This document shows, in pieces, positions 51,204 through 60,776 of a stretch of DNA of 64,000 bases. How positions within the stretch are numbered: position 1 is the first letter of the stretch; each line of letters opens with the position of its first letter. The notes beneath the pieces were generated by a model. It had not been told where the DNA came from. It did not search any database and saw nothing but the letters and a program-made list of their open reading frames with translations. The DNA is from Halorubrum sp. DM2. Its GTDB lineage: Archaea > Halobacteriota > Halobacteria > Halobacteriales > Haloferacaceae. A program made the translations under genes and the position numbers. The stretch is from positions 186,001 through 250,000 of the forward strand of contig NZ_LR594487.1 of NCBI RefSeq assembly GCF_901686465.1. Reading direction: 5' to 3'.

Positions 51204-52238
51204 TCACGCTCGCGGCTTCAGATCCATCGCCTCCGCGAGCAGCGCGTGGGAGTCGAGCGCGTCCTCGTGGTCCGGCACCGTGTGTTGGATCATCACCTCG
51301 TCGACGCCGACGCGGTCCGCGAGCTGTTCGAGCAGCCCCGAGACCGTCTCCGGCCCGCCGGAGATCGCCCGCGGCCACTCGTCGGGGTCGAGCGTCGCCG
51401 GCGTCGGGTCGGGCGCGCCGCCGAGTTCGTCGACCGCCTCCTCGACGGTCGGCGTCTCGTCGCCGAGTTCGCCGCGCTGCATCCGCCGGAACGTCGCCTC
51501 CGCGGGCGCTCGTCGGCGGGCGGCGGCCTCGTCCGTCTCGGCGGCCACGGCGTTGACCGCGACCATCCCGCGCGGCTCGTCGAGACCGCCGGGAGTCGCG
51601 TCCGGGTCGAACGCCTCGCGGTACGCCGCGAACGCGCGCTCCGCGAATCCGGGGCGGATGAACCCCGCAAAACAGTAGCGCAGCCCCAACTCGCCCGCGA
51701 TCTCGCCGCTCGACGGACTGGAGCCGAGCACCCACGGGACCGGCGGCCCCTCGTCCGAGCCCGGCACGGAGAGGCCGCCGTACGGGTGGTCTGGCGGGAA
51801 CGCGCCGCGGAGGTGATTCACGGCCGCGGTGATCCGTTCGCGGTGGTCCTCGTTGGGGTTCTCCACGCGTCGGTCGGTGCCGAGCGCCCGGTCGGAGGCG
51901 GGTGAGCCGTTCGCGCGACCCATCCCGAGGTCGACGCGGCCGGGGGCGAGTCCGTTGAGGACGCCGAACGACTCGGCCACCTTGAACGGGCTGTAGTGGT
52001 TGAGCAGCACGGCCCCGGAGCCGATCCGGATCGAGTCGGTCGCGCCCGCGAGCCGCCCCAGCAGCACCTCCGGCGTGGTGCCCGCGAGGCGGTCGCCCAT
52101 CCCGTGGTGTTCGGCGACCCAGAACCGCTCGTAGCCCAGCCGCTCGGCGTGGCGCGCGGCGTCGACGGTGTTCTCGAACGCGTCGGCCGCGGTGCCGCCG
52201 CGGGGGACCGGCGAGAGGTCGACGACTGAGAGTTCCAT
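51204..52238 (-). CDS. LLM class flavin-dependent oxidoreductase
   Basis: The 344-residue product is a TIM-barrel bacterial-luciferase-like monooxygenase using FMN or F420. Family motifs are YERFWVAEHHGMGD and GAVLLNHYSPFKVAESFGVL, followed by RVDLGMGRANGSPAS and the C-terminal DEVMIQHTVPDHEDALDS. The ATG at 52238 is the start given by homology. The frame is open upstream through the structured repeat, and that part is rejected as coding. The substrate is unknown. Confidence 0.85.
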   Translation of the reverse strand: MELSVVDLSPVPRGGTAADAFENTVDAARHAERLGYERFWVAEHHGMGDRLAGTTPEVLLGRLAGATDSIRIGSGAVLLNHYSPFKVAESFGVLNGLAPGRVDLGMGRANGSPASDRALGTDRRVENPNEDHRERITAAVNHLRGAFPPDHPYGGLSVPGSDEGPPVPWVLGSSPSSGEIAGELGLRYCFAGFIRPGFAERAFAAYREAFDPDATPGGLDEPRGMVAVNAVAAETDEAAARRRAPAEATFRRMQRGELGDETPTVEEAVDELGGAPDPTPATLDPDEWPRAISGGPETVSGLLEQLADRVGVDEVMIQHTVPDHEDALDSHALLAEAMDLKPRA

Positions 52239-52318
52239 ACCCCCGGTCGGCGACCGCTCCGGGAAACGGTTGGGGTCCCGGCGGTACCGTTGCGGAGCGG
52301 AACCCACCGCGCTGTGCG

Positions 52319-52563
52319 GTGGCGCGTGCCGACGAGCGCCCATCGGGCGCGAGGAGCGCCGCGCGAGGGAGTCAGTCGCCGGAGCGTAGCGACGGCGACT
52401 GACGAGGCTGGGGAGGTGTGAGGTGCGGTGCTGGGCGGTGCGGGGTGGGACTCGAAGGGGCAGCCGCGAGGCGGGCGCAGGCGACGGCAGGACCGTAGCG
52501 AGTGAGCAGCGCGAACGAGCGAGGACCGCCCCGAGCGTGCGCCCGCCTCGCGGCTGGGGCTTC
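52319..52563 (-). repeat. Structured intergenic element, copy E
   Basis: Stem 1 is 19 bp perfect: CAGCCGCGAGGCGGGCGCA (52461-52479) with 52538-52556. Stem 2 is GTCAGTCGCCG/CGGCGACTGAC (52371-52381, 52393-52403). Stem 3 is GCGCCC/GGGCGC (52336-52341, 52345-52350). The conserved blocks GGCTGGGGAGG, GACTCGAAGGGGCAGCC and GGCTGGGGCTTCGG are kept, while the GACGTAAGCACCGCAG block is diverged. It lies between the LLM gene and rpl37e. Confidence 0.85.
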
Positions 52564-52624
52564 GGCGGTCTCAACGGCGCTGTCACTCGCGGAGTAGTAC
52601 GCGGCTGGGGCTTCGGCGGTCTCA
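52549..52624. repeat. 25-bp direct repeat of the end of copy E
   Basis: The end of copy E, starting CGCGGCTGGGGCTTCGGCGG, is repeated: 25 bp at 52549-52573 and again at 52600-52624, 51 bp apart. The intervening bases are unrelated. This indicates a partial duplication of the element end. The remainder to 52721 shows nothing. Confidence 0.75.
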
Positions 52625-52721
52625 GTCACGGAGTTGATTCCGACGAACGTCGTCACTTCTACGACCACGATACCTGCCGCTCGCCGAGCGGAAAGCGAGA
52701 AGAAAGCCGAGAAAACGCCGG

Positions 52722-52898
52722 TCAGTTGTCGCCGGTCTTCGACTGCCAGGCGTAATCGCGACGCGAGGCGGACTCCCCGAACCCGCAGGAGGAGCAGCGC
52801 TCCTTCTTGACGTGGTAGGACTTCTCGCCGCAGCGTCGACACTTCACGTGGACCGTCTTGTTCTTCTTTCCCTGAGAGGGCGTACCTGCTCCGGTCAT
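52722..52898 (-). CDS. rpl37e: Large-subunit ribosomal protein eL37
   Basis: The 58-residue product begins [20 protein letters not shown] and carries two CxxC pairs, C20/C23 and C35/C38, forming the zinc finger of eL37. It ends [15 protein letters not shown]. Its ATG overlaps the TGA of the upstream Lsm gene (52895-52898), the classic archaeal lsm-rpl37e pair. The small size makes it easy to miss. Confidence 0.95.
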   Translation of the reverse strand: MTGAGTPSQGKKNKTVHVKCRRCGEKSYHVKKERCSSCGFGESASRRDYAWQSKTGDN

Positions 52899-53137
52899 GC
52901 TTTGATGGTGACGACGTTATCGCCGCGTATAATCGTTGTGTCTTCGATCGCGACCGCGAACTCGCCGTCGAGGTCGTCGTCGACGCGGTCGTCCACGTCG
53001 GCCTCCGGTTCGATGACAACGTTCATGTGCTGGTCGTAGCCGCCCAACACGCCGTAGTACGTCGTGCCGTCCTTCAGATGTACCGTCACCGGCTCCTCCA
53101 GCGACGCTTCGAGCACGTCGAGGGGTCGTCCACTCAT
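52895..53137 (-). CDS. lsm: Sm-like RNA-binding protein (Lsm)
   Basis: The 80-residue product begins [20 protein letters not shown]. Sm1 contains [20 protein letters not shown] and MNVVIEP. Sm2 is [12 protein letters not shown]. Archaeal Lsm forms heptameric rings that bind U-rich RNA. It overlaps rpl37e by 4 nt and so is translationally coupled to it. Confidence 0.95.
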   Translation of the reverse strand: MSGRPLDVLEASLEEPVTVHLKDGTTYYGVLGGYDQHMNVVIEPEADVDDRVDDDLDGEFAVAIEDTTIIRGDNVVTIKA

Positions 53138-53216
53138 TACCCGGATCGCCGCCCGTCGCGGTAATAAAAATACCGGGACGCAGCCCCCGAGGCCGGTCGG
53201 TTTGACACGAACTCGC

Positions 53217-54488
53217 TCACTCTAGCCGCTCCCGGACGAACGCGGCCGCCGGCGGGACCGCGTCCGCGTACAGCCCGGCGAACGTCAGCTCCGCCTCCGT
53301 CTGTCGGGGCGAGGCGTACCCCTCCTCGATTCGGTCGGCGACGAGTTCGAGCGTCTCGAAGACCGGACGGGCGAGCCGCGTCGCCAGCGGATCGTCGCCG
53401 TCGACCGCCGCGTCGACCCCGGATCGCGCCCGCTCCGCGGCCGAGCGAACGGACGACTCCGTGGGTACCTCCCGATACCGGCCGTCCCGGACCTTGTCGG
53501 CGGCCGTCCGCAACGCGTCGAGCGCGGCCAGCGCGACACCGGCCTCGGCGACGGCGGTCGCCGGCTCGCCGGCGTCGGACGCCTCCTCGATGTCTCCGAC
53601 AGCCGAGTCGATCCGCCGTTCGCCCGCGGTGAGCAGCTCCTGTGCCACCGTTCCGCTCAGGTCCGCGTCGGCGCGCTCGCGGACGGTCGAGCGCGTGCGG
53701 CTCACCGACCCATCCAGTTCGTCGGCGGCCGCGACCAGCGACCCCCACCGCGGCGACGCGTCGTCGCGCTCGGCGAGGAACGCGCTCCGAAGCCCCGCGG
53801 CGTCGGTCGCGGTCGCCCGCGCGCGCTCCACGTCGCCGACCGCCTTGCCGGCCCCGAAGGGGTCCGCGACCGGGTCGTCCGGGTACGAGACGTGAGGACG
53901 GACGTGTCTCGCACACTCCGCGAGCAGCGACTCGACCGGCTCGTACGCCAACACCGCCTCCTCGACCGACGCGGCTCGGTACTCCAGCTCTCCCGCGAGG
54001 GCCGCGCGATCGTCCCGTATCGCGCGACGCCGGGCGACGAGGTCGGAGCCGTCGTCGACGCCGGTCGCCGCCCGGTACGCCCCGCGAACCGTCGCGGCGT
54101 CCCCTCTGCGTCGCCGCCACGCGGCGAGGATGTCGACCGGCCAGCTGTCCGGCGGGTCGACGTCCGCGCGCTGCCGCACCCGGTCGCGGTCCTCGCCGAT
54201 CCGCTCGGCCACCGCGGCGTTGGCGACGTCCGGGTCGGCGGGCACGTCGGCGAGTAGGTCGCGGGTGCGCGACTCGTGGGCGTCGACCAGCGAGCGGCCG
54301 ACCGCGACCGGGAACGGCCACGCCGGCCGGTCGATCGGCCCGATCGCGTCCGTCGGAAGCGACGGAGGATCGCCGCCAGTCTCCTGCTCGTCGCCGAACG
54401 GAAGACCCGAACATCCCGCGGTCGCCGCAACGCCCGCCGCCGCGACGCCGGCGAGGAACCGCCGGCGCGACCCGGAATCGCGCGTCAC
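53217..54488 (-). CDS. Tat-exported lipoprotein of unknown function
   Basis: The 423-residue product begins with SRRRFLAGVAAAGVAATAGC: twin Arg plus an AGC lipobox, predicting Tat export and lipid anchoring. The mature part is helical and Arg/Asp/Glu-rich, with no recognised domain. It starts 4 nt inside the stop of the upstream lipoprotein gene (ATGA overlap at 54485-54488), so the two are co-translated. The pair may form one extracellular complex. I recognise no family. Confidence 0.7.
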   Translation of the reverse strand: MTRDSGSRRRFLAGVAAAGVAATAGCSGLPFGDEQETGGDPPSLPTDAIGPIDRPAWPFPVAVGRSLVDAHESRTRDLLADVPADPDVANAAVAERIGEDRDRVRQRADVDPPDSWPVDILAAWRRRRGDAATVRGAYRAATGVDDGSDLVARRRAIRDDRAALAGELEYRAASVEEAVLAYEPVESLLAECARHVRPHVSYPDDPVADPFGAGKAVGDVERARATATDAAGLRSAFLAERDDASPRWGSLVAAADELDGSVSRTRSTVRERADADLSGTVAQELLTAGERRIDSAVGDIEEASDAGEPATAVAEAGVALAALDALRTAADKVRDGRYREVPTESSVRSAAERARSGVDAAVDGDDPLATRLARPVFETLELVADRIEEGYASPRQTEAELTFAGLYADAVPPAAAFVRERLE

Positions 54489-55141
54489 GCGTCGTCACCT
54501 CCGATCTCGTCCGCGTCGGACCGGCCGTACACCGTCGGCGGACCCCCCGGTCGACAGGAGTGACGCATCCCCCGCCCGGACCCGGTCGAGGTGTCGGCGG
54601 CGATCGGGACGCGGATCGCGAACCCGACGGTGTGGATCTCGTCGCGCGCGCACTCCACGTCCGCCGGGCGGTACGACTGACAGAAGTCGGCGTGCGGGTG
54701 GAGGTCGCCGTCCGCGAGCTCGTCCGGTTCGACGGACACCGACCGGAGCCGGACCCCGCGGCACGCCTCGACGGGCATCGCGAGCAGGTACGCCGACGCC
54801 GACCCGAAGTCGGTCTCGGCGAGGAACGACCGGAGCGTCTCCCCCGCGGCCGTCTCGGCGACCGTGAGCGCCGAGAGGTCGTCGGACCCGGTTAGCACGT
54901 GGTTGGTCGTGCGCCGCTGCCGCGCCCGCTCGTCAGTGGACAGCGAGGGGAGCGCGTCGCCCGAGGTGACCAGCGCGCCGCCGCTCTCGTCGCGGGCCGT
55001 CTCCAGCTCGTAGTCGTCGATCCGTCGTCGGTCGGCGCTCGGATAGCTGTTCGACGCGGAGTCGCTGCCGGAACAGCCGGCCAGGGCGGCGATCCCTGAC
55101 GCGGCCGCGAGGAGGGCTCGGCGGCGGGGAATCTCTGCCAT
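54485..55141 (-). CDS. Tat-exported lipoprotein of unknown function, first gene of a pair
   Basis: The 218-residue product begins IPRRRALLAAASGIAALAGC, with a twin-arginine-like RRR and a lipobox. The mature part has five cysteines, three of them in ACRGVRL, DFCQSYR and VECARDE. These could form disulfides outside the cell. No family is recognised. It overlaps the following gene by 4 nt. Confidence 0.68.
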   Translation of the reverse strand: MAEIPRRRALLAAASGIAALAGCSGSDSASNSYPSADRRRIDDYELETARDESGGALVTSGDALPSLSTDERARQRRTTNHVLTGSDDLSALTVAETAAGETLRSFLAETDFGSASAYLLAMPVEACRGVRLRSVSVEPDELADGDLHPHADFCQSYRPADVECARDEIHTVGFAIRVPIAADTSTGSGRGMRHSCRPGGPPTVYGRSDADEIGGDDA

Positions 55142-55222
55142 CGTCGGCGGTTCGATCGAGAGCCTGAAACGCCTTGTGGGACCGCTGCGGTCGGCCGTCC
55201 CCGCGTTCGACCGATCCCGCGA

Positions 55223-55795
55223 TCACCGGCCGAGCGCCGACACTCCGAGCGCCGACCCCGCGACGAGCGCGACCGTCCACGCGGCGATGCCGACGCCCAT
55301 CCAGACGGCCACGTCGCGCGACCGGCTCCCGGCGGCCAGCGCGATCAGGGCGGCGAGGTGGACCCCGGTGAGGACCGGCGCGGCCAACGCCAGCCCGGGG
55401 AGTCCGTATCGGTCCCACACGCGGCGAGCCCACTCCCGTCGGCGGGTCGGCTCTGACTCCTCGTCCGTGTCGTCTTCGCGCCGCCGTGCCCGCCACCGCG
55501 CCACGCGTCGGTGGAACGCGAGCAGCAGCCAGACGGAGCCGGCGTTGCCGACGAACGCGGTCACGCCGACGGCGACCGGATCGAGACCGAGACCGACGGC
55601 GATCGGGATCACGACGAGGATCTCGATCCACGGGAACGCCGCGAACAGCACGACGAGGGCGTACTGGACGGGTCCGCCGGCGGCCGCGAGCGCGCCGCCG
55701 ACGTCGCCGAAGACGGCCGAAAGCGAGGCGTCGGGAATCCGGGACGGTGCGGGGAGGGAACGCGCCGCCAGCGCGAACGCGGAGAGCGGGTCCAT
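55223..55795 (-). CDS. COG2426-type small multidrug export protein
   Basis: The 190-residue product has about four membrane helices, including YALVVLFAAFPWIEILVVIP and VGLGLDPVAVGVTAFVGNAG. It belongs to the Sm_multidrug_ex/COG2426 family of putative exporters. A charged loop RRREDDTDEESEPTRRRE separates the helix pairs. The start is the ATG at 55795. It diverges from RNase J. Confidence 0.75.
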   Translation of the reverse strand: MDPLSAFALAARSLPAPSRIPDASLSAVFGDVGGALAAAGGPVQYALVVLFAAFPWIEILVVIPIAVGLGLDPVAVGVTAFVGNAGSVWLLLAFHRRVARWRARRREDDTDEESEPTRRREWARRVWDRYGLPGLALAAPVLTGVHLAALIALAAGSRSRDVAVWMGVGIAAWTVALVAGSALGVSALGR

Positions 55796-56107
55796 TGCCG
55801 GGACCGTTTCGCGGAGCGACCCAAGTGCGTTGCGGGTCCGGTGTCGGACGCTCGGACCGAGACGAGCGGAGCGAGAGTCGGGAGCGCCGCCCGAGGCGGA
55901 CGCGCCGCGACGGGCGGCAGCGCGACCGAACCCCGGTGTTTTTAAAGCGGGCGAGAGTACGCCGATATACCACACTCCCGCGGGACACGGTGAGCCGACG
56001 TCGGCTCGGCCGTAGCGGGGCCTCAACGACGCAGTCGGACGCAGCGCTGACGGCTCCTTGCGGGGTTTCAGTGATGGACGCCACACGGCGTTCGACACGA
56101 CAACACC
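55796..56107. promoter_or_regulatory. RNase J upstream region and 5' leader
   Basis: This 312-bp gap has no gene. GTTTTTAAAGC (55937-55947) and CGATATACC (55963-55971) are TATA-like. Either would give a leader of about 115-140 nt, long for a haloarchaeon. A perfect 16-bp palindrome, GAGCCGACGTCGGCTC (55992-56007), lies in that leader. Confidence 0.55.
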
Positions 56108-57460
56108 ATGGAAATCGAAATTGCGACACTCGGCGGTTACGAAGAGGTCGGTCGACAGATGACGGCGGTTCGCGCGGGCGAAGACATCGTCATCTTCGAC
56201 ATGGGCCTGAACCTCAGTAAGGTCCTCATCCACGACAACGTGGAGACCGAAAGCATGCACAGCCTCGACCTGATCGACATGGGCGCAATCCCGGACGATC
56301 GGGTGATGAGCGAACTCGAAGGCGACGTGAAAGCGATCGTCCCCACGCACGGCCACCTCGACCACATCGCGGGGATCCCGAAGCTCGCCCACCGGTACGA
56401 CGCGCCGATCGTCTCCGCGCCGTACACGATCGAGCTGGTGCGCCAGCAGATCGAAGACGAGGGCAAGTTCCAGGTCGACAACGACCTCGTGAAGATGAAG
56501 CCGGGTGCCACGATGGCGATCGGCGACTCTGAGCAGGTCGAGATGGAGTTCGTCAACGTCACGCACTCGATCATCGACGCGATCAACCCGGTCCTCCACA
56601 CGCCCGAGGGCGCGATCGTCTACGGGCTCGACAAGCGACTGGACCACACGCCCGTCATCGGCGACCCGGTCGACATGGACCGGTTCCGCGAGATCGGCCG
56701 GCAGGACGAGGGCGTCCTCTGTTACATCGAGGACTGTACGAACGCCGGTCGAAAGGGCCGAACTCCCTCGGAGTCGTACGCGAAGAAACACGTCGAGGAC
56801 ACGTTCAAGTCGATGGAGGACTACTCCGGTGGCATCGTCGCCACGACGTTCTCCTCTCACATCGCCCGCGTGAAGACCCTCGTCGAGTACGCCCGCGAGA
56901 TCGGCCGCCAGCCGGTCCTGCTCGGCCGCTCGATGGAGAAGTACTCCGGCACGGCCGAACGGCTTGACTTCGTCGACTTCCAGGGCGACGTCGGCATGTA
57001 CGGCCACCGGAAGTCCGTCGACCGCGCGTTCAAGCGGATCATGAAGGAGGGGAAGGGGAACTTCCTCCCCATCGTGACGGGCCACCAGGGCGAGCCGCGC
57101 GCAATGTTAACCCGGATGGGCCGCGGCGAGACGCCGTACGAACTGGACGACGGCGACAAGGTCGTCTTCAGCGCGAGCGTCATCCCGGAGCCCACGAACC
57201 GCGGGCAGCGCTACCAGAGCGAACAGCTGCTCCGCATGCAGGGCGCTCGCATCTACGACGACATCCACGTCTCCGGCCACCTCCGCGAGGAGGGCCACTA
57301 CGAGATGCTCGACGCGCTCCAGCCGCAGCACGTCATCCCGGGCCACCAGTCGCTTGAGGGCTTCTCGCCGTACGTGGGCCTCGCGAAGTCGCAGGGGTAC
57401 AAGCTCGGGCGTGACATCCACGTCTCGCAGAACGGGAACGTTCACCAGCTCGTCGAATGA
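56108..57460 (+). CDS. rnj: RNase J (metallo-beta-lactamase ribonuclease)
   Basis: The 450-residue product has the beta-CASP RNase J fold. The metal motif HGHLDH lies at residues 81-86. Further motifs are [45 protein letters not shown] and [14 protein letters not shown]. It is an archaeal 5'-3' exoribonuclease/endoribonuclease. Its ATGA overlap with idsA shows one transcript. The start is ATG at 56108. Confidence 0.95.
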   Translation: MEIEIATLGGYEEVGRQMTAVRAGEDIVIFDMGLNLSKVLIHDNVETESMHSLDLIDMGAIPDDRVMSELEGDVKAIVPTHGHLDHIAGIPKLAHRYDAPIVSAPYTIELVRQQIEDEGKFQVDNDLVKMKPGATMAIGDSEQVEMEFVNVTHSIIDAINPVLHTPEGAIVYGLDKRLDHTPVIGDPVDMDRFREIGRQDEGVLCYIEDCTNAGRKGRTPSESYAKKHVEDTFKSMEDYSGGIVATTFSSHIARVKTLVEYAREIGRQPVLLGRSMEKYSGTAERLDFVDFQGDVGMYGHRKSVDRAFKRIMKEGKGNFLPIVTGHQGEPRAMLTRMGRGETPYELDDGDKVVFSASVIPEPTNRGQRYQSEQLLRMQGARIYDDIHVSGHLREEGHYEMLDALQPQHVIPGHQSLEGFSPYVGLAKSQGYKLGRDIHVSQNGNVHQLVE

Positions 57461-58503
57461 CGAGCGAGACGAAGGAGGCGCGGGTGTTAGAGGCCATCCG
57501 CGAGCGGCGTGACCTCGTTAACGCCGCTATCGACGAGGAGCTACCGGTCCAAGAGCCGGAGCGCCTCTACGAGGCTACCAGATACATCCTCGAAGCCGGC
57601 GGGAAGCGGCTCCGCCCGACGGTGACGACGCTGGCCGCGGAGGCGGTCACCGGCACCGAGCCGATGGGGGCCGACTTCCGCGCGTTCCCGTCGCTGTCCG
57701 GCGACGACGTCGACGTGATGCGCGCGGCCGTCGCCATCGAGGTGATCCAGTCGTTCACGCTGATCCACGACGACATCATGGACGAGGACGACCTCCGCCG
57801 TGGCGTCCCCGCGGTCCACGAGGCGTACGACATCTCGACGGCGATCCTCGCGGGCGACACCCTCTACTCGAAGGCGTTCGAGTTCATGACCGAGACGGGC
57901 GCGGACCCGCAGAACGGACTGGAGGCGATGCGGATGCTCGCGTCCACCTGTACCGAGATCTGCGAGGGGCAGGCGCTCGACGTCGCCTTCGAGAGCCGCG
58001 ACGACATCCTCCCCGAGGAGTACTTGGAGATGGTCGAGCTGAAGACCGCGGTGCTGTACGGCGCGTCGGCCGCGACGCCCGCGCTCCTGCTCGGTGCCGA
58101 CGAGGACGTCGTCGACGCCCTCTACCAGTACGGGATCGACTCGGGGCGCGCGTTCCAGATCCAAGACGACGTGCTCGACCTGACGGTCCCCTCCGAGGAT
58201 CTGGGCAAGCAGCGCGGCTCCGACCTCGTCGAGGGGAAGGAGACGCTGATCACCCTCCACGCGCGCCAGCAGGGGGTCGACGTCGACAACCTCGTCGACG
58301 CCGACACGCCCGCCGAGGCGACCGAGGACGCCATCGACGAGGCGGTGGCGGCCTTGGAGGCGGTCGGCTCCATCGAGTACGCCCGCGAGACCGCCGAAGA
58401 CCTCACGGCGCGCTCGAAGGAACACCTCGAACTGCTTCCGGAGAGCGGCTCCCGAAGCCTGCTCGAAGACCTCGCGGACTACCTCATCGTCCGCGGCTAC
58501 TGA
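57457..58503 (+). CDS. idsA: Geranylgeranyl diphosphate synthase
   Basis: The 348-residue product is a class I prenyltransferase that makes the C20 lipid chain for archaeal membranes and carotenoids. The first Asp-rich motif is DDIMD at residues 105-109 and the second is IQDDVLD. The GKRLRPTVT block and [10 protein letters not shown] support it. It overlaps RNase J by 4 nt, a pairing seen in other haloarchaea. Confidence 0.93.
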   Translation: MTSETKEARVLEAIRERRDLVNAAIDEELPVQEPERLYEATRYILEAGGKRLRPTVTTLAAEAVTGTEPMGADFRAFPSLSGDDVDVMRAAVAIEVIQSFTLIHDDIMDEDDLRRGVPAVHEAYDISTAILAGDTLYSKAFEFMTETGADPQNGLEAMRMLASTCTEICEGQALDVAFESRDDILPEEYLEMVELKTAVLYGASAATPALLLGADEDVVDALYQYGIDSGRAFQIQDDVLDLTVPSEDLGKQRGSDLVEGKETLITLHARQQGVDVDNLVDADTPAEATEDAIDEAVAALEAVGSIEYARETAEDLTARSKEHLELLPESGSRSLLEDLADYLIVRGY

Positions 58504-58638
58504 GCGGAGCGACGGCCGAGCGCCCCGGTCGGTGAGCGGACGCCGACGCTGACGGGCCGCGGCGGCGACCGCGGCCCGAAGCCGGCTTCGACCACCGCAA
58601 CGGACACCGCTTTACCCCCGGCCCGCGTTCGGTCGGCC

Positions 58639-59553
58639 GTGTCACGGTATCGAGACGCTGCGCTGTTCTGTCTGCTCGCGCTGTTCTGGGGCGGCTCGTT
58701 CGTCGCCATCGAGGTCGGTCTCGACTACTACCCGCCGGTGTTGTACGCCGCGTACCGGTTCGACGTGGCCGCGCTGGCGCTGATCTCGTACGTCCTGCTC
58801 ACCGAGAGCGACCCGTTCCCGCGGAGCCGCGGCGATCTGGCCGCGATCGGGTTCAGCGGCGGGCTCTCGGTGGCCGCGAACAACAGCCTGCTGTTCGTCG
58901 GCCAGCAGTACACGACGAGCGGCATCGCCTCGATCACCTACAGCCTCGTTCCCATCGCGACCGTGGCGGTCGCGGCCGCGTGGATCGGCGGGGCGGACCT
59001 CGACGCCCGCGGCGCGGTCGGCGTCGTTCTGGCCTTCCTCGGCGTGGGGCTGGTCGCACAGCCGGACCCGGCGAACCTCGGCGGGGGCGTCGCGATCGGC
59101 GTCGGGCTGATCGCGATCGGCGTGGTCGCCGTCGCGGTCGGGAGCGTCGGCCTCCGGACCGTGGAGACGACGTTCTCCAGCGTCGCGCTCACTGGCTGGG
59201 CGATGGGGTTCGGCGCGCTCGCCATCCACGCGCTCAGCCTCGGACTCGGCGAGGGGCAGCGGCTCCCGGCCGCGGCACCGCGCGCGCTCGCCGCGCTGGC
59301 GTTCCTCGGACTGCTCTCGTCGGCGGTGGCGTACACCATCTACTTCACGCTGCTCGACCGGCTCGGCCCCTTCGAGATCAACCTCGTCTCCTACGTCGTT
59401 CCGATCGTCGCGACCGTCGCCGGCGTCCTGCTGCTCGACGAGCCGGTGACGGCGTTCACCCTCGCGGGCTTTACCGTCATCGTCCTTGGCTTCGCGCTCT
59501 TAAAGCGCCGCGAGATCGCCGACGCGGCCGCCGAGATCCGGTTCCGAGCGTAA
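58639..59553 (+). CDS. EamA/DMT-family transporter
   Basis: The 304-residue product has about ten membrane helices in two EamA repeats (LFCLLALFWGGSFVAIEV and LGLLSSAVAYTIYFTLLDRL). It belongs to the drug/metabolite transporter superfamily. GCTTTACCCC (58609-58618) lies about 27 nt before the GTG start, a leaderless arrangement. The last codons, EIRFRA and stop, form the first unit of a 7-copy tandem repeat. The substrate is unknown. Confidence 0.85.
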   Translation: MSRYRDAALFCLLALFWGGSFVAIEVGLDYYPPVLYAAYRFDVAALALISYVLLTESDPFPRSRGDLAAIGFSGGLSVAANNSLLFVGQQYTTSGIASITYSLVPIATVAVAAAWIGGADLDARGAVGVVLAFLGVGLVAQPDPANLGGGVAIGVGLIAIGVVAVAVGSVGLRTVETTFSSVALTGWAMGFGALAIHALSLGLGEGQRLPAAAPRALAALAFLGLLSSAVAYTIYFTLLDRLGPFEINLVSYVVPIVATVAGVLLLDEPVTAFTLAGFTVIVLGFALLKRREIADAAAEIRFRA

Positions 59554-59655
59554 TCCGGTTCCGAGCGTAGTCCGGTTCCGAGCGTAGTCCGGTTCCGAGC
59601 GTAGTCCGGTTCCGAGCGTAGTCCGGTTCCGAGCGTAATCCGGTTCCGAGCGTAG
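59537..59655. repeat. Seven 17-bp tandem repeats on the 3' end of the EamA gene
   Basis: The unit TCCGGTTCCGAGCGTAG occurs seven times without interruption at 59537, 59554, 59571, 59588, 59605, 59622 and 59639. Copies 1 and 6 end in TAA instead of TAG. The first copy encodes the last residues and stop of the EamA protein. The rest of the gap to 59696 has no other feature. Confidence 0.95.
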
Positions 59656-59696
59656 AAAGGTCGCGGCCGCGCCGCACCGTTACGAACCGGCGCTCG

Positions 59697-60776
59697 CTAC
59701 GCGGTCGCGTTCCCGGAGGGATCGGTCTCGTTGCCCGACGGGTCGGTCGGTTCGGGCGGCGGCGTCGTCGCGCCCGGCGAGATCGTCGCTCCCGGCGGGA
59801 CCGCGCCGCCCGGACCGGCCGCCGGTCCGAACGACACGTCGGGGTTCGGTCCCGTCACGAGGAAGTCCGCGACGTTGCCGATCAGGACGCCGTTGTCGGC
59901 GCGGCCGGCGTTCTCCGGTTCGAGGAAGCTCGAGTCACCCACTACTGCGAGGGAGTCGCTTCGGACTGCGACGCCGTAGGAGCCGGCCTCTCTGGTCGTC
60001 GACAGCTGCGAGGTCTCGGCGGTGGCGAGCGTCGCCGGCCCGCCGGCCGTGCCGACGGGCGCTGCGCCGCGGAGGACGACCTCCTCGACGCCCTCCGTCA
60101 GCGACCCCGGCCCGGTCGGCTCGACGAGCACGCTGAGGTAGTTCGCGTCGTTGTTCTCCATGTCGTACACGTAACCCGCCTCGCCGTAGACGCCGAACGA
60201 AGAGCCGAAGTCGGTGAGCGCGCCGGCGTTACCGGGGTCGCTCGTGACGAGCGTCCGGCCGCCGGCGTCGACGAACGACTCGACCGCGTCGGCGTCGGTC
60301 GCCGACAGCGCGCCGGGGCTCGTGGTGACGAAGGCGTCGGCGTCCGAGAGCAGCGACGGCAGCGGCTCCCCGCCCACGCCACCGCCGTAGAACCGGACCT
60401 CGTGGCCGTTCTCGACGAGCGCCGCGGTCAGCGGCGCGACGCCGCGACGGACGCCGCCGAGCGATCCGATGTCCGCCTCTGCGGGCGCGTCGCCGTCCTC
60501 GATCGGCAGGACCGACGTGCCGCCGCCGAGTCCGGCCGCCGCGCCGCCGAGGTGGACGACGACGGTGTTCGACGGCTCGCTGCTCTCCATCTCGACCTCG
60601 CCGCCCTCGCTGACGGTCTCCGGCTCGACCGCGTCCAGCTGCCAGTGGTCGTCCGCGACGGCGTCGGTATCGGGCGCGCCGCCGTCGAGGATGACGCCCC
60701 CGACGGCCGCGACGCCGACGACCGCGAGGAAGACCAGCGCGAACGCGCCGACCGCCGTTCGCAGGTCGACGCTCAT
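59697..60776 (-). CDS. DUF4350 family membrane-anchored protein
   Basis: The 359-residue product begins with one membrane helix, AVGAFALVFLAVVGVAAVGG. The extracytoplasmic part contains a DUF4350-like Rossmann/GATase-type region (LTAALVENGHEVRFYGGG, DADAFVTTSPGAL). A Gly/Pro-rich low-complexity tail ends TDPSGNETDPSGNATA. Its ATG overlaps the stop of the S49 peptidase gene (60773-60776). A role in the same surface pathway is likely. Confidence 0.75.
   Translation of the reverse strand: MSVDLRTAVGAFALVFLAVVGVAAVGGVILDGGAPDTDAVADDHWQLDAVEPETVSEGGEVEMESSEPSNTVVVHLGGAAAGLGGGTSVLPIEDGDAPAEADIGSLGGVRRGVAPLTAALVENGHEVRFYGGGVGGEPLPSLLSDADAFVTTSPGALSATDADAVESFVDAGGRTLVTSDPGNAGALTDFGSSFGVYGEAGYVYDMENNDANYLSVLVEPTGPGSLTEGVEEVVLRGAAPVGTAGGPATLATAETSQLSTTREAGSYGVAVRSDSLAVVGDSSFLEPENAGRADNGVLIGNVADFLVTGPNPDVSFGPAAGPGGAVPPGATISPGATTPPPEPTDPSGNETDPSGNATA

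Noticed and set aside
59537-59655. CRISPR array
   Set aside because: Units are contiguous 17-mers with no spacers and no cas genes nearby.
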